Assembly: GCF_000222485.1 (NCBI RefSeq)
Contig: NC_015914.1
Location: 3,578,001-3,642,000, forward strand
From: Cyclobacterium marinum DSM 745
GTDB taxonomy: Bacteria > Bacteroidota > Bacteroidia > Cytophagales > Cyclobacteriaceae
DNA length: 64,000 bases
Direction of reading: 5' to 3'
Shown piece after piece: positions 55,067 to 63,318 of the stretch. The position numbers and the translations under genes are program-made. How positions within the stretch are numbered: position 1 is the first letter of the stretch; each line of letters begins with the position of its first letter. A model generated the notes under the pieces. That model searched no databases. It saw nothing but the letters and a program-made list of their open reading frames with translations, and had not been told where the DNA came from.

Positions 55067-55645
55067 ATGTATATATTTGGAGCTTCAGGGCATGCTAGAG
55101 CCATTATTGATATATTGGACCCTAAAGTTAAAATCTCTGGAATATTTGATGACAATTCCAAAATTGAAGAAATTCTAGGCTTTCCTGTAAGCGGACCTGT
55201 TCCGGATAATTTCAAATTTGATGCGCCTTTGTTTATTGCGATAGGCAATAATGAAGGAAGAAAATTTTTGTTTGAGAAATTCAGTCCCAGAACCAACTTT
55301 GGTACCATTGTCCATGAATCTGCCATAATTAGCCGGTATACTTCCATTGCAGAAGGGACAGTTGTTATGGAAGGAGCCATAGTGAAGGTAAATAGCCATA
55401 TTGGCAAGCAAGTGATTGTGAATACCGGTGCTTCGGTAGATCATGATTGCGAGGTTGGAGACTTTGTTCATATTGCCCCACAGGCGACCCTATGTGGGGG
55501 AGCTCTAATCGGAGAAGGCACCATTGTAGGGGCAAATAGCACGATCCTTCCCGGTGTGAAAGTTGGGAAATGGTGTACGATAGCTGCCGGAGCGGTGATT
55601 AGCAGAAATCTTCCTGATGGAGCTGTTCAAAAAGGTTACGGTTAA
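55067..55645 (+). CDS. pglD: UDP-amino-sugar N-acetyltransferase (PglD-like)
   Basis: The 192-residue protein has the two-part layout of PglD/NeuD: an N-terminal Rossmann-like domain that binds the UDP sugar (YIFGASGHARAIIDIL, GIFDDNSK) and a C-terminal hexapeptide beta-helix. The helix contains the catalytic histidine in VDHDCEVGDFVHIAP and the turns LIGEGTIVGANS and GKWCTIAAGAVI. It would acetylate the 4-amino group of the sugar made by PglE, yielding the diNAc-bacillosamine-type donor for PglC. The gene order pglE-pglC-pglD is compact. It is followed by a long gap before the dehydratase genes. Confidence 0.92.
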   Translation: MYIFGASGHARAIIDILDPKVKISGIFDDNSKIEEILGFPVSGPVPDNFKFDAPLFIAIGNNEGRKFLFEKFSPRTNFGTIVHESAIISRYTSIAEGTVVMEGAIVKVNSHIGKQVIVNTGASVDHDCEVGDFVHIAPQATLCGGALIGEGTIVGANSTILPGVKVGKWCTIAAGAVISRNLPDGAVQKGYG

Positions 55646-55777
55646 GTTTCTGTAAACTAATTTTTACATGAAAATTAAAGAAAAAGCTTAGCCCCTATAA
55701 GTGGCTCATGTTTTGATTTTTTCGTGATTAATAAAATTTACTGTCTATAAATAAAGAAACTCTTTCCAGAAAAACCT

Positions 55778-55785
55778 TATCTTTG
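55778..55785 (+). promoter_or_regulatory. Possible -7 box upstream of the first dehydratase gene
   Basis: TATCTTTG fits TAnnTTTG. No good -33 box is seen. It would start a transcript with a leader of over 400 nt before the dehydratase start at 56228. Confidence 0.35.
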
Positions 55786-55824
55786 TATATGAAAGTTAAA
55801 AGAGTAACAGCTTAAAAAAATAGT

Positions 55825-55860
55825 GTTTTTATCCTACGTTGAACCCCGTAGGATAAAAAC
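55825..55860. repeat. Perfect 14-bp inverted repeat
   Basis: GTTTTTATCCTACG and CGTAGGATAAAAAC face each other across 8 bases. The outer part is A/T pairs, and no T-run follows the 3' arm, so it is not a classical terminator. It lies in the leader of the dehydratase gene and could be a regulatory hairpin or an operator. Confidence 0.65.
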
Positions 55861-56227
55861 AAGCAGCAAACTAAGGGCGTGAATGGGGCATTTGCACTAT
55901 TAGAAGATTCTAAATTCTAGTCCTTATTGGTCCACTTTGTTATTGTCTTGATTTTGTTTGTGGATTGCTGTGGCTACCTACAGGTAATGGCATGATCTTA
56001 ACAAGCAATAGCTACATTATATTAGTAACAGGGAATTTATATAGGTGCTAAAACTGGATGTTCTTTACCAAATGGTAAAGTCTCACGCGGAATTTGTTAC
56101 AAGTAGGAGGCTCCTTAGCGTTTGTTTATCGAAGTTTTCCGGAGATAATCATTTTATTGTTGTTTTCTAGGCGTTCGGAATATTTATTGCTACTGTAATT
56201 AAATAAACCTTAAATAAACTTTAAAAA

Positions 56228-58150
56228 GTGTTGGAATCAAAATTTAATCCACTTAGGAAATTTTTAGAGGATGACCGTCATATTCACCCTTTTGTGATTT
56301 TGTCGGTAGACATCTTAATTGTATTCATTTCTTTCTCTTTGGCCTACCTAATTATTGGAGGATTTGGTTTTGACCAGATTGATTTTGTCCAATATCTTAT
56401 CGTAACGGCCTGCATTTGTTTAATAGCCTTACCGGTAATTTATTTTTCAAAACTGCATACCGGGCTTTTAAGGTATTCCAACATTGCAGATTTGTTCCGA
56501 ATATTTTTGGCAACCATTATTTTTTCTTTGCTTTTTATCCTATTTTTCTTTGGGCTTGGCCATAGGTGGATCGCTTTGAACTATAGCTTTTTAATGTTAG
56601 TGATGTTGGTAAATTATTTTATTACTTCCACATTACTTATTGCATTTAGGTTATTGGCGAAATCAACTTACCTCAGTTTGGCAAATAAATTCTCAAATAA
56701 AGCTGTTCATAAGGTATTGATCTTTGGTGCCGACCAAAATGCGGTATTGGTCAAACAAGCGCTAAGTAATGACCCGGACCTTAACTATGTTGTGGAAGGT
56801 TTTTTGAGTTCTGACAGAACCATGCTAAACAATTACTTGGAGCAAAAGAAGGTTTACCACATGAAAGACCTTCCTAAGTTGAAGAAACAAAAGGACATCA
56901 AAGAATTGTTGATTACCAATGAAAATTTAAATCAAAGGGAAAAGCGAGTAGTTATCGAAAGATGTATTCGGTTGGGCATTAAGGTGTTGACCATACCTGC
57001 AGCAAAAAATTGGCTTTCAGGGGAGTTGTCCAGCAAGCAGATTAAAAAACTTCGCATTGAAGATCTGCTTCAACGTAAACCCATTGTAATTGATCAGCGG
57101 AAAGTAAAAAGTGACCTCGAAGGAAAAAAGGTTTTGGTTACAGGAGCTGCAGGCTCTATTGGATCAGAAATTGTTCGACAGGTGCTTACCTATAAACCTT
57201 CCTTGTTGATTTTATGTGACCACGCCGAATCTCCTTTGCATGATGTGCAATTGGCCATGGAGGATGAATTTCCCGATGCCAAAATGGAGGTTGTTTTGGC
57301 TGATGTAAGTAATTACGAGCGGATGCATAAGTTGTTCAATGTATGTAGACCTCAGATCGTTTATCATGCGGCAGCTTATAAGCATGTACCGATGATTGAA
57401 AACAACCCATTTGAAGCCATTTCTGTGAATGTGGGTGGAACAAGAAATATTGCTGACCTTGCAGTATTTTTTAAAGTGGATAAGTTTGTTATGGTATCTA
57501 CAGATAAGGCTGTAAACCCCACCAATGTGATGGGGGCTTCAAAAAGGTTGGCGGAAATCTATACCCAATCTTTAAATGGAATCGAGACCTGTAATACAAA
57601 GTTTATCACAACCAGGTTTGGCAATGTTTTGGGATCCAATGGATCTGTAATCCCAAGGTTTCGCTCACAGATTAAAAAAGGCGGACCAATTACTGTGACC
57701 CACCCGGATATTACCCGTTATTTTATGACCATTCCTGAAGCTGTCCAGCTGGTATTGGAAGCAGGAACTATGGGTAAGGGAGGAGAAATCTATGTGTTTG
57801 ATATGGGTAAGCCAATTAAAATAGTGGACCTGGCAAAGAAAATGATCCAACTAGCGGGTTTGGAAGAGGGTAAAGACATTGATATCGTATTTTCAGGGTT
57901 GCGCCCGGGAGAAAAGCTCTATGAAGAATTACTCTCCTCAGCGGAGTTAACCCTACCTACCCATCATCACAAAATAAGCATTGCCAAGGTGTTACAGTAT
58001 CCCTACGCTCAGGCCAATGCTAGCATTACCGAATTATTGGTGGTCAACAAGCACCATGACAATGAAGCCGTGGTAAAGAAAATGAAGGAGATCATACCGG
58101 AATTTAAAAGTAAAAATTCCATTTATGAAGGCTTGGATAAAACAGGCTGA
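56228..58150 (+). CDS. pglF: UDP-HexNAc 4,6-dehydratase (PglF/WbpM family), first copy
   Basis: The 640-residue inner-membrane enzyme removes water from UDP-GlcNAc to give the 4-keto-6-deoxy sugar used by PglE-like and WbpV-like enzymes. Four hydrophobic helices fill the first 150 residues. A CoA-binding-like domain with VLIFGADQNAVLVKQAL follows, then the SDR catalytic domain: TGAAGSIGSEI, HAAAYKHVPMIENNPFEA and STDKAVNPTNVMGASKR. In that last motif M replaces the usual catalytic Tyr (MxxxK), as in WbpM and PglF. The start is GTG 56228, with no ATG before the first helix. A paralogue at 59130 has the same layout. Which of the two feeds bacillosamine-type and which QuiNAc/FucNAc-type synthesis is not visible. 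Confidence 0.92.
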   Translation: MLESKFNPLRKFLEDDRHIHPFVILSVDILIVFISFSLAYLIIGGFGFDQIDFVQYLIVTACICLIALPVIYFSKLHTGLLRYSNIADLFRIFLATIIFSLLFILFFFGLGHRWIALNYSFLMLVMLVNYFITSTLLIAFRLLAKSTYLSLANKFSNKAVHKVLIFGADQNAVLVKQALSNDPDLNYVVEGFLSSDRTMLNNYLEQKKVYHMKDLPKLKKQKDIKELLITNENLNQREKRVVIERCIRLGIKVLTIPAAKNWLSGELSSKQIKKLRIEDLLQRKPIVIDQRKVKSDLEGKKVLVTGAAGSIGSEIVRQVLTYKPSLLILCDHAESPLHDVQLAMEDEFPDAKMEVVLADVSNYERMHKLFNVCRPQIVYHAAAYKHVPMIENNPFEAISVNVGGTRNIADLAVFFKVDKFVMVSTDKAVNPTNVMGASKRLAEIYTQSLNGIETCNTKFITTRFGNVLGSNGSVIPRFRSQIKKGGPITVTHPDITRYFMTIPEAVQLVLEAGTMGKGGEIYVFDMGKPIKIVDLAKKMIQLAGLEEGKDIDIVFSGLRPGEKLYEELLSSAELTLPTHHHKISIAKVLQYPYAQANASITELLVVNKHHDNEAVVKKMKEIIPEFKSKNSIYEGLDKTG

Positions 58151-58217
58151 TAGATTGGGACTAAGGCCCTTTATTATTTTTTAAGCTGCTTACAAAGTTG
58201 CATTGAACCAGGATTAT

Positions 58218-58248
58218 GTAATAGAATGTCTATTGCATATTTCGGGTT
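58218..58248. repeat. 31-bp dispersed repeat, copy 2
   Basis: Matches 32865-32895 at 28 of 31 positions (begins GTAATAGAATGTCTATTG). It is intergenic, about 70 nt after the first dehydratase gene. Confidence 0.55.
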
Positions 58249-59086
58249 GAATGGTGTTGGCGTTTTTTACTATTAGGATTGCTTAAGTTTGAACCTGAGG
58301 TTTATCTTTGTTAATATTAACTATATATTTAAATCAAACCCCAAGGATCCCATCCTTCTCTTTCATTGGGGCATGTTAAGAAATGATTATTTTATCCGGT
58401 ATCTCCGGTATAGTTTTGCGCAAATAATCGCCATGAGAAACAGGCGAATATTAGGGTGAAATTTTAACCACTTTATAGAGGTTATTTTATGATTGTTACA
58501 AAAATCACTTAATAGATGGTTAATTATTCTTTTAATTTTCAGGAAATAAGTGTTTAGTGGGTCTTTTTTACTCCTTTTATCCATAATTTTTAAAAAAAAA
58601 TAAAAAAAAATTAAATGGGGTGTTCTAATGAGAAATGCAATTAATAATATGTGAAATGAATAAATGGAAGTAGAAGCGAATATTTTGTTTTAGCCTTATT
58701 CAAAAAAGAAATAATTGTTGAGGGGCAATTTTAACGGGCTGTAGCACTTTTTAAGTAATTTTAGTATATTTGAGTACTTTATAAAACAAGTAATCGTTAA
58801 CCAAGTTTTGTACGGTATTATTTTTAAAGAGAATTATAAAATGGAGACTATTTTTCAAACAACTCTAGATTGCCCAACCCAGAATTTCCTTTATTACGAT
58901 AGGATATTAAACAGCAAAACCAAGGATATAATCCATAATTATTAATATAAATCTATGACCATTTCGATTATTTAAATTAATCGAACCTATACCTACCCAA
59001 GACAACCAAAATTTTGAAACAGCAATTGTAAGGTGTTTCAAAGTGGCGTTAAAAAAGTTTTTTAACCAATCGATTTAAAATAATTA

Positions 59087-59094
59087 TAGTTTTG
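59087..59094 (+). promoter_or_regulatory. Possible -7 box for the second dehydratase gene
   Basis: TAGTTTTG fits TAnnTTTG and lies 35 nt before ATG 59130. A T-run at 59057-59063 is about 23 bases upstream of it. A second candidate, TATATTTG, is at 58765-58772. Confidence 0.4.
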
Positions 59095-59129
59095 ACCGGT
59101 AAGTCGGGTCATTTAACCAACGTTTTTTT

Positions 59130-61067
59130 ATGATCAACTTAAGCAAAAAAATCAACATTTTACCCAGATGGATTATCGCATTTCTGGATGGTTTTATCAT
59201 GTTTCAGTGTGTTATTCTGGCCTTTTGGCTTCGAGCCAATTTTGACTGGGCATCATTGGCTGATTATCCTGTAATAGGATCCGCAGCAACCTATTTAATG
59301 ATAGGAGCAATGGTTATGTTTTTCACAAAAAGTTATGTTGGGATTGTAAGGCATACCTCCCTCAGTGATGGGTTGTTGTTAATGAGAACGACAATCATAA
59401 CTGCAGTTGTTGCCTATTTGGTAGATTTTGGCTACAGTGTTTTTCTTGTTCCGGGCAAGCATTTCCTTCCTTTGTCTGTATTGGTTATCACATCAGTATT
59501 GACCTTGTCCTTTTTAATGGTTTACCGGTTATTTGTAAAGGAAATTTTTAGCCTTATCAAATACAAGGTTGAATCCAACTTACCGGAAAAGGATGTATTA
59601 ATTTTTGGTGCAGGTGAAGCAGGTATCCTTATTCATAAAGCGATCTTGAAAAACACCCATTACAAGTTTAATGTTCACGGATTTTTAGATGATGACCCGA
59701 AAAAACAAAAGAAAAAGGTTGAAGGAATTAGGGTTCACGGTGGCTTAGATATGTTGGATAGCCTGGTGAAAGAAAAAGGAGTTAAGGAACTGATTATTTC
59801 GGTGATGGACCTTTCTCCGGCTAGAAAAAGAGAAATCATTGACAGGTGTATTACACTAAATATTCACGCACTTACCATTACTCCTGTAAATGAATGGGTA
59901 GATGGGAGCACCAAGACAGGTAGCTTGAGAGAAGTAAATATTGAAGATTTACTGAGCAGGGATGCTATCATGCTAAAAAATAAAAATGTAGCAAGTTACC
60001 TTAGTGGAAAAACCATTTTGGTGACCGGAGCAGCAGGCTCTATAGGAAGTGAGATTTGTAAGCAGGTAGCAAGGGCTAATCCAGGGTTTTTGATCATGTT
60101 GGATAAAGCAGAATCTCCCTTACATGAGCACGAAATAAGGTTAGAGAGTGAGTTTCAAGATTTGGGCTTACAGACCGTATTGGCGGATGTGACGGATGAA
60201 GAAAATCTTGAGCATATAATGAAGACCTATAGACCTGAGGTTATCTTTCATGCAGCGGCTTACAAGCATGTGCCAATGATGGAGAGGTATCCTATTCAGG
60301 CAGTAAGGTGTAATGTACTTGGAACCAAGACGGTTGCAGACTTGGCCGTGAGGTATGGGGTAGAGAAATTTGTTTTGGTAAGTACCGATAAAGCAGTGAA
60401 CCCCACCAATGTGATGGGAGCTAGTAAGCGAATTGCGGAGATGTACATTCAAAGCCTTGACAAAAAGCTTAGAGAAACGGGTAATGGTGGTACACGATTC
60501 ATTACCACAAGATTTGGTAATGTATTGGGCTCCAACGGTTCCGTTATTCCATTGTTTAAAGAACAAATTAAAAAAGGTGGTCCACTTACAGTTACAGATG
60601 CCAAAGTTACACGTTATTTCATGACCATTCCTGAGGCCTGTGACCTTGTTTTGGAAGCCGGAGTAATGGGTAATGGGGGTGAAATATTTGTATTCGATAT
60701 GGGAGAGCCGGTTAAAATCATTGATTTGGCCAGAAAAATGATTCACCTGAGTGGTAAAAAACCTGATGTAGACATCATGATCCGTATTACTGGTTTGAGA
60801 CCGGGAGAGAAATTATATGAGGAAGTGCTTAATGACCAAGAAAAATCTCTAGAAACGCATCACCCGAAAATTAAAATTGCTCAAGTAAGACCGGGCGTTT
60901 TCGATGAGGTTAATCTGGATATTTCCTTATTGATGGAAATGAAAGGTAACGAAGGTGAAATGACTTTGGTGGGCCAAATGAAGAAAATGGTTCCTGAATT
61001 CTTGAGTCATAAATCCAGGTTTGAAGCCATTGACAATGAATCCATCGTCCATGAATTAAAACCTTAA
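59130..61067 (+). CDS. pglF: UDP-HexNAc 4,6-dehydratase (PglF/WbpM family), second copy
   Basis: The 645-residue protein repeats the design of the first copy: four N-terminal membrane helices, a VLIFGAGEAGILIHKAI nucleotide-binding domain, then the SDR domain with TGAAGSIGSEI, HAAAYKHVPMMERYP and STDKAVNPTNVMGASKR (MxxxK active site). The C-terminus has the RPGEKLYEEVL block shared by the family. Sequence differences from copy 1 are spread over the whole protein, so this is an old paralogue and not a recent duplication. It is flanked by long spacers and has its own likely promoter. It ends the polysaccharide locus; the trp operon follows. Confidence 0.92.
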   Translation: MINLSKKINILPRWIIAFLDGFIMFQCVILAFWLRANFDWASLADYPVIGSAATYLMIGAMVMFFTKSYVGIVRHTSLSDGLLLMRTTIITAVVAYLVDFGYSVFLVPGKHFLPLSVLVITSVLTLSFLMVYRLFVKEIFSLIKYKVESNLPEKDVLIFGAGEAGILIHKAILKNTHYKFNVHGFLDDDPKKQKKKVEGIRVHGGLDMLDSLVKEKGVKELIISVMDLSPARKREIIDRCITLNIHALTITPVNEWVDGSTKTGSLREVNIEDLLSRDAIMLKNKNVASYLSGKTILVTGAAGSIGSEICKQVARANPGFLIMLDKAESPLHEHEIRLESEFQDLGLQTVLADVTDEENLEHIMKTYRPEVIFHAAAYKHVPMMERYPIQAVRCNVLGTKTVADLAVRYGVEKFVLVSTDKAVNPTNVMGASKRIAEMYIQSLDKKLRETGNGGTRFITTRFGNVLGSNGSVIPLFKEQIKKGGPLTVTDAKVTRYFMTIPEACDLVLEAGVMGNGGEIFVFDMGEPVKIIDLARKMIHLSGKKPDVDIMIRITGLRPGEKLYEEVLNDQEKSLETHHPKIKIAQVRPGVFDEVNLDISLLMEMKGNEGEMTLVGQMKKMVPEFLSHKSRFEAIDNESIVHELKP

Positions 61068-61122
61068 ATTGACCCTCTATAGGTATGGTAAAAGAACAAT
61101 TTTAAAAATAAATTAAAATACC

Positions 61123-61153
61123 TTTTTAAAATCGACACCCTTTTCTATATTTG
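61123..61153 (+). promoter_or_regulatory. Promoter of the trp operon
   Basis: TATATTTG at 61146-61153 matches the -7 consensus; a T-rich box (61123-61126) lies 19 bases upstream, without the final G. Transcription would begin a few bases before the leader peptide start at 61163. Confidence 0.5.
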
Positions 61154-61162
61154 CTCATCGTT

Positions 61163-61210
61163 ATGAAAAATCAGAATCAAAATTGGTGGTGGCTTTCTTA
61201 CTTCTTTTAA
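61163..61210 (+). CDS. trpL: trp operon leader peptide (three consecutive Trp codons)
   Basis: A 15-codon open frame starts just downstream of the promoter and reads MKNQNQNWWWLSYFF before a TAA stop. Three Trp codons in a row in such a short peptide, followed by a hairpin terminator and trpE, are the pattern of ribosome-mediated attenuation: when charged tRNA-Trp is scarce, a ribosome stalls at the Trp codons and the terminator does not form. Part of the region after the peptide (CAGC...GCC near 61218-61234) can pair weakly with GGC...GCTG of the terminator arm, a possible antiterminator, but this needs folding to confirm. Confidence 0.82.
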   Translation: MKNQNQNWWWLSYFF

Positions 61211-61256
61211 AGGGGAACAGCTAACTATTGCCAAATTTTGATCAATCGATATACTT

Positions 61257-61290
61257 AGGCTTGCTGGACTCCCGGCAAGCCTTTTTTTTA
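61257..61290 (+). terminator. Attenuator terminator of the trp operon
   Basis: AGGCTTGC (61257-61264) and GCAAGCCT (61275-61282) form a perfect 8-bp stem with a 10-base loop, followed directly by a run of T. It lies between the leader peptide and trpE, where it can stop transcription when tryptophan is plentiful. Confidence 0.9.
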
Positions 61291-61307
61291 TTTTAAATAC
61301 CCAAATA

Positions 61308-62714
61308 ATGAATAAAATAAGAATCAAAACCCGGTATAAAAAGCTTTTGGCAGATACCATCACTCCGGTGAGTATTTACCTTCAGATTCGCGACAGGTAT
61401 AACAATACCATTCTTCTGGAAAGCTCTGATTACCATGGAAATGAAAACAGTTATTCCTATATCTGTTGTGAACCCATGGCCACTTTTTCTTTAATTAATG
61501 GTGAGGTCCATCAGTCATTTCCCGATCAGACTACTTCTGTAAAGAGGCTCGAGAAATCAGACAATATTATGGATGAGCTTAGGCAGTTTGGGAATACCTT
61601 TCAGGAAGAAAAAATGGACTTTAAGTTCATTACCAACGGTCTTTTTGGCTATATCCAATATGATGGCGTAAGTTATTTTGAAGACATTACCATCAACAAT
61701 CCTCAAGCTTCGAGTACCCCTTTGATTCATTATGCGGTGTACAAAAACATGATTGTGGTGGATCATTTCAAAAATGAGCTTTATATTTTTGAACACTATT
61801 TGGAAGGAGCAGAGGAGGATTCAGGCATTCCTAAAATTGAGATGATTCTTAATAATAAAAACATCCCAAGTTATTCATTTAGTCTGGATGGTAAGGAGAC
61901 TTCAAATTATACCGATAGTGAATTTCTGGATATACTTGCCAAAGGAAGAGATCATTGTTTCCGTGGCGACGTTTTTCAAATAGTATTGTCCCGATCTTTT
62001 TCCACAGGGTTTAAAGGAGATGAATTTAACGTTTATCGGGCATTGCGATCCATTAATCCTTCTCCCTATTTGTTTTATTTTGACTATGGGTCTTATAAGA
62101 TTTTTGGAAGTAGCCCGGAAGCTCAAATCGTTGTAAAAGGTAGAAAAGCCACCATTTACCCAATTGCAGGAACATTTAAACGTACGGGCAATGATAAATC
62201 CGATGCTGAATTAGCAGTAAAGCTTTATGATGACCCTAAAGAAAATTCAGAGCATGTAATGCTGGTAGATTTGGCCAGAAATGATTTAAGCCGATCTTCG
62301 GAAAAGGTGAATGTGGAAGTTTTTAAAGAGATTCAATATTATTCCCATGTCATTCATTTGGTATCCAAAGTGACCGGGGATTTACCTGAAGGAGCCAATC
62401 CCCTGCAACTTGTGGCGGATACCTTTCCTGCAGGCACCTTGTCGGGAGCACCCAAATACCGGGCCATGGAATTGATTGATAACCTTGAGAATAGTGCTAG
62501 GAAGTTTTATGGTGGCGCCATAGGTTTTTTGGGTTTCAATGGAGATTTTAATCACGCCATTCTGATTCGTTCATTTGTATCAGAAAATAATCTTTTGCGA
62601 TTTCAAGCAGGAGCAGGTGTAGTGGCCAAATCCTCCATAGAGAGTGAACTTCAAGAGGTTAGCAATAAGCTGGAAGCCTTGAGAGTTGCCCTCAAATCTG
62701 CTGAGACAATTTAA
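61308..62714 (+). CDS. trpE: Anthranilate synthase component I (TrpE)
   Basis: TrpE makes anthranilate from chorismate, with ammonia from TrpG, as the first step of tryptophan synthesis. The 468-residue protein has LLES (36-39) at the N-terminus, the motif where tryptophan binds for feedback inhibition, and the chorismate-binding C-terminal half: FQIVLSRSF, SPYLFYFDYG, YPIAGTFKRTG, EHVMLVDLARNDL and AGTLSGAPKYRAMELID. Length and motifs distinguish it from PabB and isochorismate synthases. The trpG gene begins 22 nt downstream. Expression is expected to be controlled both by attenuation in the leader and by feedback on the enzyme. Confidence 0.96.
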   Translation: MNKIRIKTRYKKLLADTITPVSIYLQIRDRYNNTILLESSDYHGNENSYSYICCEPMATFSLINGEVHQSFPDQTTSVKRLEKSDNIMDELRQFGNTFQEEKMDFKFITNGLFGYIQYDGVSYFEDITINNPQASSTPLIHYAVYKNMIVVDHFKNELYIFEHYLEGAEEDSGIPKIEMILNNKNIPSYSFSLDGKETSNYTDSEFLDILAKGRDHCFRGDVFQIVLSRSFSTGFKGDEFNVYRALRSINPSPYLFYFDYGSYKIFGSSPEAQIVVKGRKATIYPIAGTFKRTGNDKSDAELAVKLYDDPKENSEHVMLVDLARNDLSRSSEKVNVEVFKEIQYYSHVIHLVSKVTGDLPEGANPLQLVADTFPAGTLSGAPKYRAMELIDNLENSARKFYGGAIGFLGFNGDFNHAILIRSFVSENNLLRFQAGAGVVAKSSIESELQEVSNKLEALRVALKSAETI

Positions 62715-62736
62715 TTAATTAGAAAAGGATTTACAG

Positions 62737-63318
62737 ATGAAAATACTGGTACTGGACAATTATGATTCCTTCACCTATAACTTGGTGTATATTATCCGAG
62801 AATTGGGGTATGGAAATTCAATGGATATCATTAGAAATGATAAAATAAGCCTGGAAGAGGTAGATGCTTATGACAAAATATTACTTTCCCCGGGCCCCGG
62901 TCTCCCGTCCGAGGCAGGTATTATGCCTGACCTGATTAAAAAATATTCCCCAAGTAAAGATATTTTGGGAGTATGTCTTGGGCACCAGGCCATTGGGGAG
63001 GCTTTTGGCGCAGGGCTTATCAACCTTACAGAGGTTGTTCACGGTGTAGCAAGCAAAATCAAAATCAAACCTGATTTATTGTTTGAGGGTTTGCCTGAAT
63101 ATTTTACCGTAGGCAGGTACCACAGCTGGGTAATAGATGCCACCATGCTTCCTGATGAACTTGAAGTTACCTCCAAAACACCTGACGGACAGATTATGGC
63201 CATCAAGCACAAAGAATTTGAAGTACGTGGTTTGCAGTTTCATCCCGAGAGCATCCTCACCGAAAATGGGGTGCAAATAATAAAAAACTGGATTGAAGGT
63301 AAAAAAAATAACAATTAA
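62737..63318 (+). CDS. trpG: Anthranilate synthase component II, glutamine amidotransferase (TrpG)
   Basis: The 193-residue class I amidotransferase releases ammonia from glutamine and passes it to TrpE. The catalytic triad is visible: C80 in GVCLGHQAIGEAFG, and H169 and E171 in LQFHPES. The N-terminal LVLDNYDSFTYNLVYI is the typical start, and LLSPGPGLPSEAG forms the oxyanion region. It is not fused to TrpD, unlike in enterobacteria. Its stop TAA shares one base with the start of trpD (TAATG), so the three genes are translationally linked. Confidence 0.96.
   Translation: MKILVLDNYDSFTYNLVYIIRELGYGNSMDIIRNDKISLEEVDAYDKILLSPGPGLPSEAGIMPDLIKKYSPSKDILGVCLGHQAIGEAFGAGLINLTEVVHGVASKIKIKPDLLFEGLPEYFTVGRYHSWVIDATMLPDELEVTSKTPDGQIMAIKHKEFEVRGLQFHPESILTENGVQIIKNWIEGKKNNN

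Larger units (their letters stand above)
55646..56227. other. Long leader/spacer before the first dehydratase gene
   Basis: About 580 bases hold no gene of normal size. They contain a -7 box (55778-55785) directly followed by an 8-codon open frame (ATG 55789), the strong palindrome listed at 55825-55860 and a second palindrome CTTTACC-AAAT-GGTAAAG (56063-56080). If the promoter is real, the dehydratase mRNA has a leader of more than 400 nt. Confidence 0.5.
58151..59129. other. Long non-coding spacer between the two dehydratase genes
   Basis: Nearly 980 bases without a convincing gene. Contents are a 31-bp dispersed repeat (58218-58248), a CCCCAA...TTGGGG hairpin (about 58340-58374), a TATATTTG box at 58765-58772 followed by a 34-codon open frame (58841-58945), and the promoter-like box at 59087. 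A 65-codon minus-strand frame (58387-58584) has no recognisable similarity. Confidence 0.55.

Noticed and set aside
58387..58584. 65-codon minus-strand open frame in the long spacer
   Set aside because: No similarity, no promoter or ribosome site seen; AT-rich random open frames of this size are expected.
60168..60746. 192-codon minus-strand open frame
   Set aside because: Antisense to the conserved catalytic domain of the second dehydratase; composition is not protein-like.
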